A stretch of 64,000 nucleotides of DNA, from the NCBI GenBank assembly GCA_016706365.1, contig JADJJU010000003.1:186001-250000 (forward strand), written 5' to 3'. This document shows, in pieces, positions 47,637 through 56,620 of the stretch (position 1 is its first letter; each line of letters opens with the position of its first letter). The DNA comes from Saprospiraceae bacterium. Its GTDB lineage: Bacteria > Bacteroidota > Bacteroidia > Chitinophagales > Saprospiraceae. The position numbers were made by a program, and so were the translations under genes. Below the pieces are notes generated by a model that saw only the letters and a program-made list of their open reading frames with translations, was not told where the DNA came from and did not search any database.

Positions 47637-49133
47637 ATGAAGGAAAAAATAAAAGACCTGCAGGACAAACAATCAGAAGCCAGATTGGGAGGTGGTCAGG
47701 CAAGAATCGATGCCCAGCACAAAAAGGGTAAATTGTCAGCCAGAGAGCGGGTGGATTTGCTCATGGATAATGGCTCTTTCCAGGAAATTGGCATGTTGGT
47801 AGCCCATCGTTCACATGATTTTGACATGCAGGATCAGGTATTTTTGGGTGATGGAGTAATTACCGGATACGGGACAATTGGAGGCCGTTTAGTCTATGTC
47901 TTTTCTCAGGATTTTACAGTTTTTGGAGGCTCATTATCTGAGACTCATGCTGAGAAAATTTGCAAAATCATGGATCTGGCTATCAAAAATGGAGCTCCTG
48001 TGATTGGATTAAATGATTCCGGTGGGGCCAGAATTCAGGAAGGCGTTAATTCCTTAGGTGGCTATGCCGATATTTTTTATAGAAATACTTTGGCATCCGG
48101 TGTGATCCCTCAGATTTCTGCGATCATGGGCCCCTGTGCCGGTGGAGCTGTGTATTCACCCGCGATAACTGATTTCACTCTGATGGTCGAGCAAACTTCT
48201 TATATGTTTGTTACAGGTCCGAATGTTGTCAAGACAGTTACAAACGAAGAAGTTACATCTGAAGAATTGGGCGGGGCTTATACACATGCTACAAAATCCG
48301 GCGTCACACATTTTACAGCGGCAAATGATCTGGATGCTATTGCTAAAATCAAGAAGTTGATGAGCTATATCCCTCAAAACTGCGAGGATAAAGTTCCGGA
48401 TTTGCCCTATCAAATGAGTGATGAAAGCAGACCGGCCCTTCAGCCAATCATGCCTGAGAATGCAAATCAGCCTTATGATATGCGGCATGTAATTCAGGGA
48501 ATGATGGATCCTGATTCTTTTTTCGAAGTGCACGAATTGTATGCAGAAAATATAATTGTAGGGTTTGCAAGACTGGCAGGAAAATCTATTGGAATTGTTG
48601 CCAATCAACCCATGGCATTGGCGGGGGTACTTGATGTGCAGGCAAGTGTGAAAGGCGCCAGATTTGTTCGTTTTTGTGATTGTTTCAATATTCCTCTACT
48701 GGTGCTTGTTGATGTTCCGGGTTTTCTCCCTGGGACCGATCAGGAATGGAATGGCATCATATCCAATGGAGCCAAATTATTATACGCATTCAGCGAAGCA
48801 ACTGTGCCCAGAGTTACTTTGATTACAAGAAAAGCATATGGTGGGGCTTATGATGTAATGAATTCAAAACATATCGGAGCTGACCTTAATTTTGCCTGGC
48901 CTTCAGCTGAGATTGCAGTGATGGGAGCAAAAGGAGCTTCGGAAATTATTTTCAAAAAAGAAATCTCTAATGCAGCCGATCCCGCTCAAAAATTGTTGGA
49001 AAAAGAACAGGAATATGCTGAGAAATTTGCGAATCCTTACAGAGCTGCAGCCAGGGGCTTTATAGATGAGGTTATTTTACCTGAGGACTCCAGAAAAAAA
49101 ATTGATCGTAGCTTTTGCATCTCTTCAGAATAA
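47637..49133 (+). CDS. Acyl-CoA (propionyl/methylmalonyl-CoA) carboxylase carboxyltransferase beta subunit
   Basis: About 499 residues in the visible frame from the ATG at 47637. It has the two crotonase-like carboxyltransferase halves: GGQARIDAQHKKGKLSARER at the start, GLNDSGGARIQEGVNSLGGY with SAIMGPCAGGAVYSPA, and later PGFLPGTDQEWNGIISNGAK with RKAYGGAYDVM. The ending is frameshifted at the A8 run near 49091-49099: the visible frame reads IDRSFCISSE, but the other frame gives LIVAFASLQNKVAHRLRRKHGNIPL to a stop at 49177-49179, the normal family C-terminus. It works with a biotin/ATP alpha subunit that is not in the window and converts propionyl-CoA to methylmalonyl-CoA or a similar acyl-CoA. 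Confidence 0.9.
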   Translation: MKEKIKDLQDKQSEARLGGGQARIDAQHKKGKLSARERVDLLMDNGSFQEIGMLVAHRSHDFDMQDQVFLGDGVITGYGTIGGRLVYVFSQDFTVFGGSLSETHAEKICKIMDLAIKNGAPVIGLNDSGGARIQEGVNSLGGYADIFYRNTLASGVIPQISAIMGPCAGGAVYSPAITDFTLMVEQTSYMFVTGPNVVKTVTNEEVTSEELGGAYTHATKSGVTHFTAANDLDAIAKIKKLMSYIPQNCEDKVPDLPYQMSDESRPALQPIMPENANQPYDMRHVIQGMMDPDSFFEVHELYAENIIVGFARLAGKSIGIVANQPMALAGVLDVQASVKGARFVRFCDCFNIPLLVLVDVPGFLPGTDQEWNGIISNGAKLLYAFSEATVPRVTLITRKAYGGAYDVMNSKHIGADLNFAWPSAEIAVMGAKGASEIIFKKEISNAADPAQKLLEKEQEYAEKFANPYRAAARGFIDEVILPEDSRKKIDRSFCISSE

Positions 49134-49186
49134 AGTTGCCCACCGCCTTCGACGCAAGCACGGCAATATTCCACTGTAGAAAACTA

Positions 49187-49377
49187 ACGTGAGTTCGAAG
49201 TTCAACCTGAAATTCTGATTTAGAAGAAAAAATTGCCACAGAGTGGCAAAATCTTTTTAGCCCGGGATGCAATCCCGGGTATAGATATCGCAGAACACAG
49301 TTTTGGCGTGAATTTTGCCCTCTTTCAGGCAAAATTAATGACAAAACCAACAGTTTCCGAATTCGTCGAACTCACGT
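49187..49377 (+). repeat. Structured three-hairpin repeat F, copy 2 (best terminal repeats)
   Basis: 191 bp with perfect 12-bp terminal inverted repeats, ACGTGAGTTCGA (49187-49198) and TCGAACTCACGT (49366-49377). Hairpin 1: TTGCCAC-AGA-GTGGCAA (49233-49249). Hairpin 2: CCCGGGAT-GCA-ATCCCGGG (49261-49279). Hairpin 3: GTTTTGGCG...AATTTTGCC / GGCAAAATT...TGACAAAAC (49300-49347). It lies between two co-directional genes. Confidence 0.8.
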
Positions 49378-49395
49378 AAAACTAGCATTTGTATT

Positions 49396-50352
49396 ATGAA
49401 AGCATTGGTTTTAGAAGGTATTGGAGATGAATTGCGAATCAAAGAAGTTCCTGATTTACATCAACAGGAAGGATATTCCATTGTGCAAATTGAAACTGCA
49501 GCTCTTAATCACAGGGATGTCTGGATTACCAAAGGAAAATATCCAAAGCTGCAATTTCCATTAATCATGGGCTCTGATGGGGCGGGGTATCTGGACGGCA
49601 ATCCTGTTTTGATCAATCCATCTCTCAACTGGGGAGAAAATCCTGCAGTACAAGCGAAGGATTATCGAATTCTTGGGATGCCTGATCAGGGAACCTATGC
49701 TGAAGCCGTAAATATTCCATCCAGATTAGTTCACTCTGTGCCCGAACATTTAACGATGGAAGAAGCTGCTGCTGTGCCTCTTGCTGGGCTGACAGCGTAC
49801 AGGGCGCTTATGGTAAAATGCAAGCCACAACCAGGAGACAAGGTTTTAATATCAGGAATCGGTGGGGGAGTGGCATTGTTTGCATTTCAATTCGCATTAG
49901 CTCATGAATGCGATGTGTACGTCACTTCAGGTTCTGATGAAAAAATTCAACAATCAATAGCTCTTGGCGCATCGGGAGGGGTCAATTATACAGATGCTCA
50001 ATTTCCGGAAAAACTGGCTGATTTATGCGGTGGATTTGATGTGATTATTGATTCTGCTGCTGGCTCCGGGTTCACAAACTTGTTGAAAAATTGCAAACCA
50101 GGAGGAAGAATCAGTTTTTATGGAGGCACTCAGGGCAATATCCCGGAATTGAATCCGCAGTTTCTATTCTGGAGACAAATTAGCATTTTTGGATCTACAA
50201 TGGGTACGGACTCAGAATTCATTGAAATGCTACAGTTCATAAAAATCCACAAAATTCACCCAATTTTAGACAGTATCTATCCTATCGAGGAAGCAAACGA
50301 AGCATTTCAACGGATGGCTGAAGGTAAACAATTCGGAAAAAATCGTCCTTAA
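49396..50352 (+). CDS. Zinc-independent medium-chain dehydrogenase / quinone-oxidoreductase-like protein
   Basis: 318 residues in the visible frame. Medium-chain dehydrogenase fold: IVQIETAALNHRDVWITKGK (GroES-like domain), SVPEHLTMEEAAAVPLAGLTAYRAL, and the Rossmann motif VLISGIGGGVALFAFQFA that binds NAD(P)H. The catalytic-zinc and structural-zinc cysteine clusters of true alcohol dehydrogenases are absent, fitting the quinone reductase or enoyl reductase subgroups. The very end is probably frameshifted in an A6 run near 50338-50343 (GKIVLKIRK would follow in the other frame, to 50365), changing only the last few residues. The substrate is unknown. Confidence 0.82.
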   Translation: MKALVLEGIGDELRIKEVPDLHQQEGYSIVQIETAALNHRDVWITKGKYPKLQFPLIMGSDGAGYLDGNPVLINPSLNWGENPAVQAKDYRILGMPDQGTYAEAVNIPSRLVHSVPEHLTMEEAAAVPLAGLTAYRALMVKCKPQPGDKVLISGIGGGVALFAFQFALAHECDVYVTSGSDEKIQQSIALGASGGVNYTDAQFPEKLADLCGGFDVIIDSAAGSGFTNLLKNCKPGGRISFYGGTQGNIPELNPQFLFWRQISIFGSTMGTDSEFIEMLQFIKIHKIHPILDSIYPIEEANEAFQRMAEGKQFGKNRP

Positions 50353-50356
50353 AATC

Positions 50357-50545
50357 CGTAAGTAACTTGAAATGGATGTAGACAAAAATTTGAAATAATG
50401 GTATAAAAACCCCGCATGGGGTTTACCCATCAGTAGCCCCGGATGAAAATCCGGGATATAAAGAAAATATTATAATGTTTTGGCGGAGTTTTTGCACTTA
50501 AAATGCAAAAACTGTGACAAAACCCAAGAATCAACGACTCAATGC
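50357..50545 (+). repeat. Structured three-hairpin repeat F, copy 3
   Basis: Same order of hairpins with different bases. Hairpin 1: AAACCCC-GCAT-GGGGTTT (50407-50424). Hairpin 2: CCCGGAT-GAAA-ATCCGGG (50438-50455). Hairpin 3: GTTTTGGCGG AGTTTTTGCA / TGCAAAAACT GTGACAAAAC (50478-50522). Borders are approximate; terminal repeats are weak. Confidence 0.72.
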
Positions 50546-51042
50546 AAATTGGAATTATATCAGATACACATAGCCATATGGACAATGCCATCCTCGAAGC
50601 CTTGCAAGGCAGTGATGAAATATGGCATATAGGAGATCTGGGAGATATAGAAATTTTGAAACCCCTCGAAATAATTGCCCCAGTCAAGGGTGTTTTTGGT
50701 AATGCAGATGATCAGGCTGTTCGGCATGAATGGCCTTTGGATCTTCATTTCGAAACCGAAGGCATGAAGGTGTATATGACGCACATAGGAGGCTATCCCG
50801 GCAAGTATCCCGCCAGGGTGAAAGCTGAGATCAATGAACATAAACCGGACATTTTTCTCTCAGGACATTCTCATATCCTAAAGGTGATGCCGGATAAACA
50901 ATTCAATTTAATACATATCAATCCAGGGGCTGCAGGACATCATGGTTTTCATGCCATCCGTACAATTGTCAGGCTCCAAATCACAGGTGGTAAAATAGAA
51001 AATCTGGAAGTGGTGGAACTGGGTAGGAGAGGGAGGATCTGA
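50542..51042 (+). CDS. YfcE-like metallophosphoesterase
   Basis: 166 residues with the calcineurin-like phosphoesterase motifs in order: GIISDTHSH (Asp8, His10), HIGDLGD (Asp32), GNADD (Asn54), THIGGYPGKY, and SGHSH near residues 111-115. This set binds two metal ions. YfcE-type enzymes hydrolyse phosphodiesters in vitro and their cell substrate is not settled. It is cytoplasmic. The start codon overlaps the end of repeat F copy 3, which therefore lies directly in its upstream region. Confidence 0.88.
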   Translation: MQIGIISDTHSHMDNAILEALQGSDEIWHIGDLGDIEILKPLEIIAPVKGVFGNADDQAVRHEWPLDLHFETEGMKVYMTHIGGYPGKYPARVKAEINEHKPDIFLSGHSHILKVMPDKQFNLIHINPGAAGHHGFHAIRTIVRLQITGGKIENLEVVELGRRGRI

Positions 51043-51048
51043 TGAAAA

Positions 51049-51234
51049 TTACTTCTTCCCCTTACTCCTCTCATTGAGAATTATACTGATTTCCTCATCT
51101 ATTTCAGCAGCTTTTGCCATCAGCTCATCTGCAGCTCTTCGGTTAGATTTCGATAATTCGTATGCTTTGGACAGAAGTTCATTTTTCTTTATCTCAAGTT
51201 TTTTGACCGGGTCCGATTTAAACCATCCAAACAT
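51049..51234 (-). CDS. Lacal_2735-type small helical protein
   Basis: About 61 residues from the ATG at 51234 (MFGWFKSDPVKKLEIKKNEL). One or two charged amphipathic helices (KAYELSKSNRRAADELMAKAAEID). The start MFGxFK followed by LxxK...LS.SNR.A matches a small conserved protein family in Bacteroidota with no known function. The upstream frame extension (MIERSTIVLVIR...) has no such conservation and I left it out. Confidence 0.7.
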   Translation of the reverse strand: MFGWFKSDPVKKLEIKKNELLSKAYELSKSNRRAADELMAKAAEIDEEISIILNERSKGKK

Positions 51235-51498
51235 AGCTATGCTGTTTATTCTTATAACAAGAACTATTGTGCTTCGTTCAATCACTCCATACTTTTACCA
51301 GTAAATAGTCTAAATTAACCGAAAATACACAATTACAGACCACTTGGTACTTGATGGTAGTATTTTCGGATTTATTTCATATTTTCGTTTCCAATATAAA
51401 TCCTTTTTCTTTTCTCTTATTTTAGAAAATCGAATTTCAGGGTTTATTTTGAATTCCGTGCTAATTTATTCCTAAACATTATCCGCCTCACAGGAACA

Positions 51499-52440
51499 AT
51501 GCAACCTGAATTGCACAAATCTACCTTTATGCAAACCTGGAAGACTATTTTATTAGATGATTCTGAAGGAATCAACATGGTGTTAAAACTATTTCTTGAA
51601 ATGGATAGTCCCCAGATTGATATTGTAGGAATGGCTTCCGGTATTCAGGAAGCTGAAAAGATGATTATAGAACATAAACCAGCTCTTTTGTTGCTGGATA
51701 TTCATGTCAACGATAACACATCCTTTGATTTGTTAAAAAATTTATCTCAACTGGGATTTACTGATTTCGAAGTAATTTTTATTACAGGAGGAGCACAGGA
51801 CGATTTATATACGAAAGCAATCAATCTATCATATTTTGATTGTATAAGTAAACCGGTTGATCCAAGAAAACTTAAACAAATCACTGATAAAATTACACAG
51901 CATTATTCCCCCGGCTTGAAAAATGAACGAATTAATATTTTGTTGAATCTTTTGGAAAGCAGAGCTGAAACCCAAACATTGAAAGTACCATTTTTTACGG
52001 AAGAATTGCATTGGCTTAAGATGGAAGAAGTGGAATATCTCAAATCCGATAAAAGTGGAACTATCTGCTCTTTGGTAAATAATAAGGCTCCACTATTCAG
52101 TACACATAGCTTGAATACCTATAAAAAATGGCTTTCTCCAAGATATCCATTCCTGCCGGTCAGTGGATCTTTATTGGTCAATATGCATAAAGTACAGCGG
52201 TTCAATGCAAAGAAAAATGTTCTTTACATGCAAAGTGGGGAACAGATCATGGTAGCATTTAATTGCGCCAATCAAATCCTTGTGGAACTTGCATCTCAGA
52301 AAAAATCCATTTTACAATTTCCGGGTGCAGGCCAAAGCACGCTTCTCAAAGAATGTTCCCGAATTAATTCTACTGGTTTTTTGATTAAGAAAAAGCCGGC
52401 GTTCTGCCGGCTTTTCGTTTCATTTATATGCTACAAATAG
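51499..52440 (+). CDS. LytTR-family response regulator
   Basis: 313 residues. Receiver domain (about 14-130): acidic pair Asp20-Asp21 (ILLDDSE), phospho-acceptor Asp67 (LLLLDIHVND), conserved Lys118 (DCISKPVDPRKL). A linker and the LytTR DNA-binding domain (about 165-290, VPFFTEELHWLKMEEVEYLKS, LPVSGSLLVNMHKVQRF) follow. No sensor kinase gene is adjacent. The last 20-25 residues (SRINSTGFLIKKKPAFCRLF) read through an obvious terminator hairpin, so the true stop is probably earlier and a frame lesion lies near 52340-52380. It likely controls surface or adhesion genes, as LytTR regulators often do; that target is inference. Confidence 0.8.
   Translation: MQPELHKSTFMQTWKTILLDDSEGINMVLKLFLEMDSPQIDIVGMASGIQEAEKMIIEHKPALLLLDIHVNDNTSFDLLKNLSQLGFTDFEVIFITGGAQDDLYTKAINLSYFDCISKPVDPRKLKQITDKITQHYSPGLKNERINILLNLLESRAETQTLKVPFFTEELHWLKMEEVEYLKSDKSGTICSLVNNKAPLFSTHSLNTYKKWLSPRYPFLPVSGSLLVNMHKVQRFNAKKNVLYMQSGEQIMVAFNCANQILVELASQKKSILQFPGAGQSTLLKECSRINSTGFLIKKKPAFCRLFVSFICYK
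52391..52415 (+). terminator. Strong intrinsic terminator after the LytTR regulator
   Basis: A perfect 10-bp stem AAAAGCCGGC / GCCGGCTTTT with a 5-base loop (GTTCT) and a T-rich 3' arm. It lies inside the predicted end of the regulator's reading frame, which argues that the real stop codon lies just before it. Confidence 0.8.
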
Positions 52441-52466
52441 TTATTCAATTTCCCTTTACTTCCAGT

Positions 52467-54356
52467 TCACCCCCCTAGATGATAACAAAGAAATGCATAA
52501 GTATCCGCAGTTAATTCCAATGCCTTGGTAGTATTGCTTGATCCATGTCCGGAATTAGTATCGATTCTTATCAACAATGGATTTTTACTGCTGCCGGCAC
52601 CGATTTCCTGTAATGCAGCTGCATATTTGAAGGAATGTGCTGGAACCACTCTATCATCATGATCCGCAGTCACCAGCGTTGCGTGATAATTCACTCCTTA
52701 TGAATATTATGCAAGGAGAATAGCCATAAAGTACTTGAATTCATCTGCATTGTCACTGCTTCCGTAATCTGCTATCCAGTTCCAGCCGATAGTAAACTTC
52801 TGGAATCTCAGCATATCCATTACACCCACAGCAGGCAAAGCGACTTTGAATAATTCAGGACGTTGATTCATCACAGCACCTACAAGGGTTCCTCCGTTTG
52901 AACCACCGCGAATGGCCAGTTTGGCAGGAGATGTCATTTTATTTGCAATCAGGTATTCAGCAGCCGCAATGAAATCATCAAATACATTTTGCTTCTTGAG
53001 TTTCATTCCCTGCTCATGCCATTCCTGACCGTATTCCCCGCCACCTCTCAGATTCACCTGAACAAATACAAAACCCTGTTCCAAAAGAGGAATCATAGTA
53101 GGGCTAAAGGAAGGTGACAAGCTTATATTGAACCCACCATATCCGTATAATAAAACCGGTGTATTTTCACTGAAAGTTGTATTCTTGCTGAATGTCATGA
53201 ACATAGGAACCTTGGTTCCATCCTTACTTTTAAAGAAAATTTGTTTTACATCAAATGCTTCAGGATCGAATTTTACCTCTTTGAAATATGTTACAAATAC
53301 CTTTCTCCCTCCTGTGCTAACTCCTCTTAGCGGCTCAGGCTTTTCTTCCAGAAAGCTTCCCCATTTTTTAGTTTTTGTGTCGTAGGTTACAACTTTACCA
53401 TTCGGTGCATCTTCATTGGTCTGAATCAATAGTACATCTCCGAAATTGTCCACAACTCCATAATTGAAATTCGTAATTTCTTCTTTTACAGGAATCAGCT
53501 TATCTTTTTCATCCAGAATGTATAGTGCATGACCATCTTTTCCTGATCCGCGATCGCTTACATAGAGCATTGCAAATTTTTCATCATCCGTTGTAGCTAC
53601 GGTGTTGAATCGCTGCGGGAAGCCTGGATTGGAATACACAAGTCTGTCCGAAGATTGTGGTGTGCCTATTTTGTGGAAATACACCTGATGGTTTTCATTT
53701 TTTGCAGCCAGCGCACTACCTTCCGGAGCAGGGTATCTGCTGTAATAGAATCCATCACCCTTCCAGCTGATGCCTGATACTTTAACCCATTCGAGTTTTT
53801 CAGGCAAGTTTTTTAAAGTACGCAGATCCATGATAGTTATTTCCTGCCAGTCAGATCCACCTTTTGAGAGCGTATAAGCAGCATAATTACCATCCTTTGA
53901 ATATACAAATGCACCCATTCCCACAGTGCCATCAGCAGACAAAGTGTTCGGGTCGATTACTACCTCTGGCTCAGCATTCATGTCTTTTTGACGGTAGAGA
54001 ACTGAGTGGTTTTGAAGACCATTATTCTTGTAGAAATAGTAGTATTCGCCTTTTTTTCTGGGAGCTGAGTATTTAGGATAATTGTAGGCAGCCTCCAGAT
54101 CCTGGAAAATTTTCTTGCGGTAAGGGATTTGCTCCAGATGTGCAAATGTAATCTCATTCTGAGCTTTGACCCATTGAGCAGTTTCTTCTGACATATCGTC
54201 CTCCAGCCAGCGATACGGGTCACTTACTTTAGTGCCATGATATTCATCCACATGCTCGATTTTCTTCGTCACCGGATATTTAATTGATTGTGCAGAGGCT
54301 ATACTTGCCATAAGAAACAAGAAAATGAAGCCCGCAAAAATGCTGTTTAATGTCAT
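52467..54356 (-). pseudogene. Prolyl oligopeptidase (S9A), frameshifted in the catalytic domain
   Basis: The main frame (54356-52707) has a signal peptide (IFLFLMASIASAQ), YPVTKKIEHVDEYHGTKVSDPYRWLED, a seven-bladed propeller, and the catalytic domain with VNLRGGGEYGQEWHE and the serine motif AIRGGSNGGTLVG. It stops after DNADEFKYFMAILLA. The rest of the domain is in another frame: LVTADHDDRVVPAHSFKYAAAL with the catalytic Asp and NSGHGSS with the catalytic His. About three missing bases between 52690 and 52730 (TACTTTATGG, TCTCCTTGC, GGAGTG) would restore FKYFYGYSPLHNIHKE-VNYHATL. If the lesions are errors, this is an active periplasmic peptidase cleaving after proline. Confidence 0.85.
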
Positions 54357-54461
54357 AGTTGTTCTGTTTTACGATAGGAATTTAGTGAATTTAAATGCAT
54401 AGAAATACGATGAGAAGTATTTCTCATAAGCGAATCCTGGCAGTCGCTGTATTAACGAATG

Positions 54462-54492
54462 TAAATATAAACAGTTGAGGCATAAGTCCAAA
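54462..54492 (-). promoter_or_regulatory. Bacteroidota-type promoter of the prolyl oligopeptidase gene
   Basis: On the minus strand TTTG (54492-54489), a 19-base spacer and TATATTTA (54469-54462) lie about 105 bases upstream of the ATG at 54356. The Bacteroidota consensus is TTTG-N17-23-TAnnTTTG; seven of the eight -7 bases match. Confidence 0.45.
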
Positions 54493-54524
54493 ATTTTGCA
54501 AAATTTCATTTCGGGGATATTTTA

Positions 54525-54660
54525 TTTGGGCGCATCCACGAGGTAATATAAAATTGCAATTTTTGAAAATGCAATTTTATATTATTTCGCGCCGGGCTCT
54601 CCGCTTTACGGCGCTCCTGCGTCGCTTGTGCCCGCTGCGATCCCTTGCGCAAACAGCCGC
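54525..54660. repeat. Intergenic element G, copy 2
   Basis: TTTGGGCGCATCC is followed by a 15-bp perfect inverted repeat (TAATATAAAATTGCA at 54544-54558, TGCAATTTTATATTA at 54570-54584), then GCCGGGCTCTCC, TTTAC and CTGCGATCCCTTGCGC. The flanking words match copy 1 near 11.9 kb while the hairpin arms are unrelated. Confidence 0.7.
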
Positions 54661-54916
54661 TCTTGGCCTTTAGCTGTTGGCTGTTGTCAGTTCCAATTAA
54701 CCAATTAACCGATCTCCGCCTGTTTACCTTCCAATCATTAAACGCTTACCCGCTTCAACTAGGCTGTTCCGGCTGTTTAACCTGGCTGTTTTCTAAACTC
54801 CTAGACTCCTCATCTCCTAAACTCTTCAACTCGCCTTCAACAACATTCTCTTTATCAAAACTCTATACTTCCTTTTTCAACTAAAAACTTACATTTGCAG
54901 GAACCACCTGTTTGCT

Positions 54917-56398
54917 ATGTTTTTAAAAAAGACCCTTCCCTTATTGCTTACATTTTTGATTGGGATCATCGCCTGGTCAATCATTTGGTATAAAGCCATT
55001 TATATTCCATTAACGCATGATGAGGTAGCTACTTATTTGTACTATTTCAATTTCAATGTATGGGAATTGATGATGTACCCTGATCCCTGGCCCAATAATC
55101 ATATTCTCAATTCTATTTTAGCTAAGTTTTCCCTCTTGATCTTTGGACAGGAAGTATGGGCCGGCAGATTGCCTAATGTCCTTTCATTTCTGCTCTACTT
55201 TTGGGCTATTTACAGGTTTAGTTTATACATTTTTAAGGATAAATGGTGGTGGGTTTTATGTACAGTTTCCTTTTTTATTTTTAATCCTTATCTGCTCGAT
55301 TTCTTCTCATTATGCAGGGGATACGGACTGTCTATTGCTATCATGTTTTATTCAGTATGGATATTAATATCCGGATTTCAGAAGAAAAAGGAGAACTTGC
55401 TTTGGTGGGCTTTGGGACTCAGCATGCTGGCAGCATATGCCAATTTTACTTTACTGATTTTCTGGTGTGCTACTGTGGGTATGCTGGGATTGTATTTTTT
55501 CAACCAATATTCAGGTAAACAGAAAAGGCAGCAATTATATAGAAAGCTGGGACTATTAGGGGGTTCTTTTCTGGCATATTTGGCCCTGATATATAATCCA
55601 ATCCATAAAATGCAATCCACCAATCAATTTGAATATTGGCAGAGTAATGGATTCTACAAAGACACTGTGATTAGCTTGGTAGATACTGTAAGAGCAGGTG
55701 TCCGGATGGTTGGGGGTTCAAATGAGTATTTTGGGCTGCTGGCTATTATGATTTTCATATTAGCAGGTGCAGCTCTATTTTATCATTGGGGCAGACAATC
55801 CTGGCAATGGCTTCAGGGGCAGGTAATGTTTGTAGCCTGGACAATATTAACTGCTACAATTATTGTGAATATTGCTCAGACAGTCATTCTTGGAACCCCT
55901 AATCTAACTGGAAGAACAGCACTTTTTCTATACCCCTTATTTATTGGAATGGCAGCCGCTTTTTTTGCATTTCTGATGAAGGGCAAAAATTATCGGTGGA
56001 TGACATTTCTTGCTGTTATATTGATAGTTATAAAGGTATGGCATATGGAAAGAGCACTTCAAACAGACAGAGTTCGCGAATGGTGGTATGATGCAAACAC
56101 ATATCAGGTGATGAAATTTATCGAAGATGATAATAATTCTGATGCTAAAGCTGTTTTGCAGACATCCTGGTTTTTCAGAAGGTCTTTCCAATATTATACT
56201 CAGACCGGAAAGGCTGATCATATCCATTTGGTAGATCTCGATGCAGGTGAGCAAAATACTGCCAGCCCTGATTATTTCTATATTTTCGATTCTGAGTTAC
56301 CGGAGTTGACTGATCGATATGACATTATTGAAAAGTATGATGGAGGAAGTAGATTATTATTGAAGAAGAAGTCAGCAATCAATGAAGTGCCTTTATAA
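54917..56398 (+). CDS. GT39/ArnT-like membrane glycosyltransferase
   Basis: 493 residues with about ten transmembrane helices (LLLTFLIGIIAWSIIWY at the start; further segments at about 135-150, 165-200, 255-275, 310-365). The first periplasmic loop carries LTHDEVATYLYYF, the acidic DE motif of the PMT/GT39 superfamily that uses polyprenyl-linked sugars. A short periplasmic C-terminal domain follows (about 390-490). It should transfer a sugar from a lipid carrier to lipid or protein at the periplasmic face; donor and acceptor are unknown. It stands alone on the plus strand, with repeat F copy 4 after it. Confidence 0.78.
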   Translation: MFLKKTLPLLLTFLIGIIAWSIIWYKAIYIPLTHDEVATYLYYFNFNVWELMMYPDPWPNNHILNSILAKFSLLIFGQEVWAGRLPNVLSFLLYFWAIYRFSLYIFKDKWWWVLCTVSFFIFNPYLLDFFSLCRGYGLSIAIMFYSVWILISGFQKKKENLLWWALGLSMLAAYANFTLLIFWCATVGMLGLYFFNQYSGKQKRQQLYRKLGLLGGSFLAYLALIYNPIHKMQSTNQFEYWQSNGFYKDTVISLVDTVRAGVRMVGGSNEYFGLLAIMIFILAGAALFYHWGRQSWQWLQGQVMFVAWTILTATIIVNIAQTVILGTPNLTGRTALFLYPLFIGMAAAFFAFLMKGKNYRWMTFLAVILIVIKVWHMERALQTDRVREWWYDANTYQVMKFIEDDNNSDAKAVLQTSWFFRRSFQYYTQTGKADHIHLVDLDAGEQNTASPDYFYIFDSELPELTDRYDIIEKYDGGSRLLLKKKSAINEVPL

Positions 56399-56420
56399 TT
56401 ATGTTTTAAAAACGGGTGCT

Positions 56421-56620
56421 AATTTAACGTGAGTTTGATGGCTCAAGTAACTTCTGGTTTTGTCATTATTTTTGCTTTTTTTAGGCAAAAATAACGCCAT
56501 AACCATGTATTGCGGGCTCTTTTCCCTGGATTGCATCCAGGGTTACAGATTTTGCCCGCTCTGGGGCAAATGTTTTCTAGAATTTAATTTTTGAGTTTAC
56601 TCGTCGAGCTCATGTTAATT
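56421..56620 (-). repeat. Structured three-hairpin repeat F, copy 4 (inverted)
   Basis: The same element in opposite orientation between convergent genes. Read on the minus strand: TTGCCC/GGGCAA stem (hairpin 1), CCCTGGAT-GCA-ATCCAGGG (hairpin 2) and TTATTTTTGC / GCAAAAATAA (hairpin 3) followed by TGACAAAACC. Ends AACGTGAGTTTGA and TCGTCGAGCTCATGTTAA match the terminal repeats of copy 2 imperfectly. Confidence 0.75.

Larger units (their letters stand above)
54357..54916. other. Intergenic region with promoter, element G and GGCTGTT-rich tract
   Basis: A 560-base gap between divergent genes. It holds a promoter for the peptidase, element G copy 2 and, at about 54650-54850, a low-complexity tract with repeated GGCTGTT and AACTC-type words like that at 13.8 kb. 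No gene was seen. Confidence 0.55.

Noticed and set aside
49072..49350. A 92-codon minus-strand frame over repeat F copy 2
   Set aside because: It covers the carboxylase C-terminus and the hairpin repeat in antisense; the repeat structure and the plus-strand gene explain the region.
54645..54884. A 79-codon plus-strand frame before the GT39 gene
   Set aside because: Low-complexity GGCTGTT/AACTC tract with no protein-family signal.
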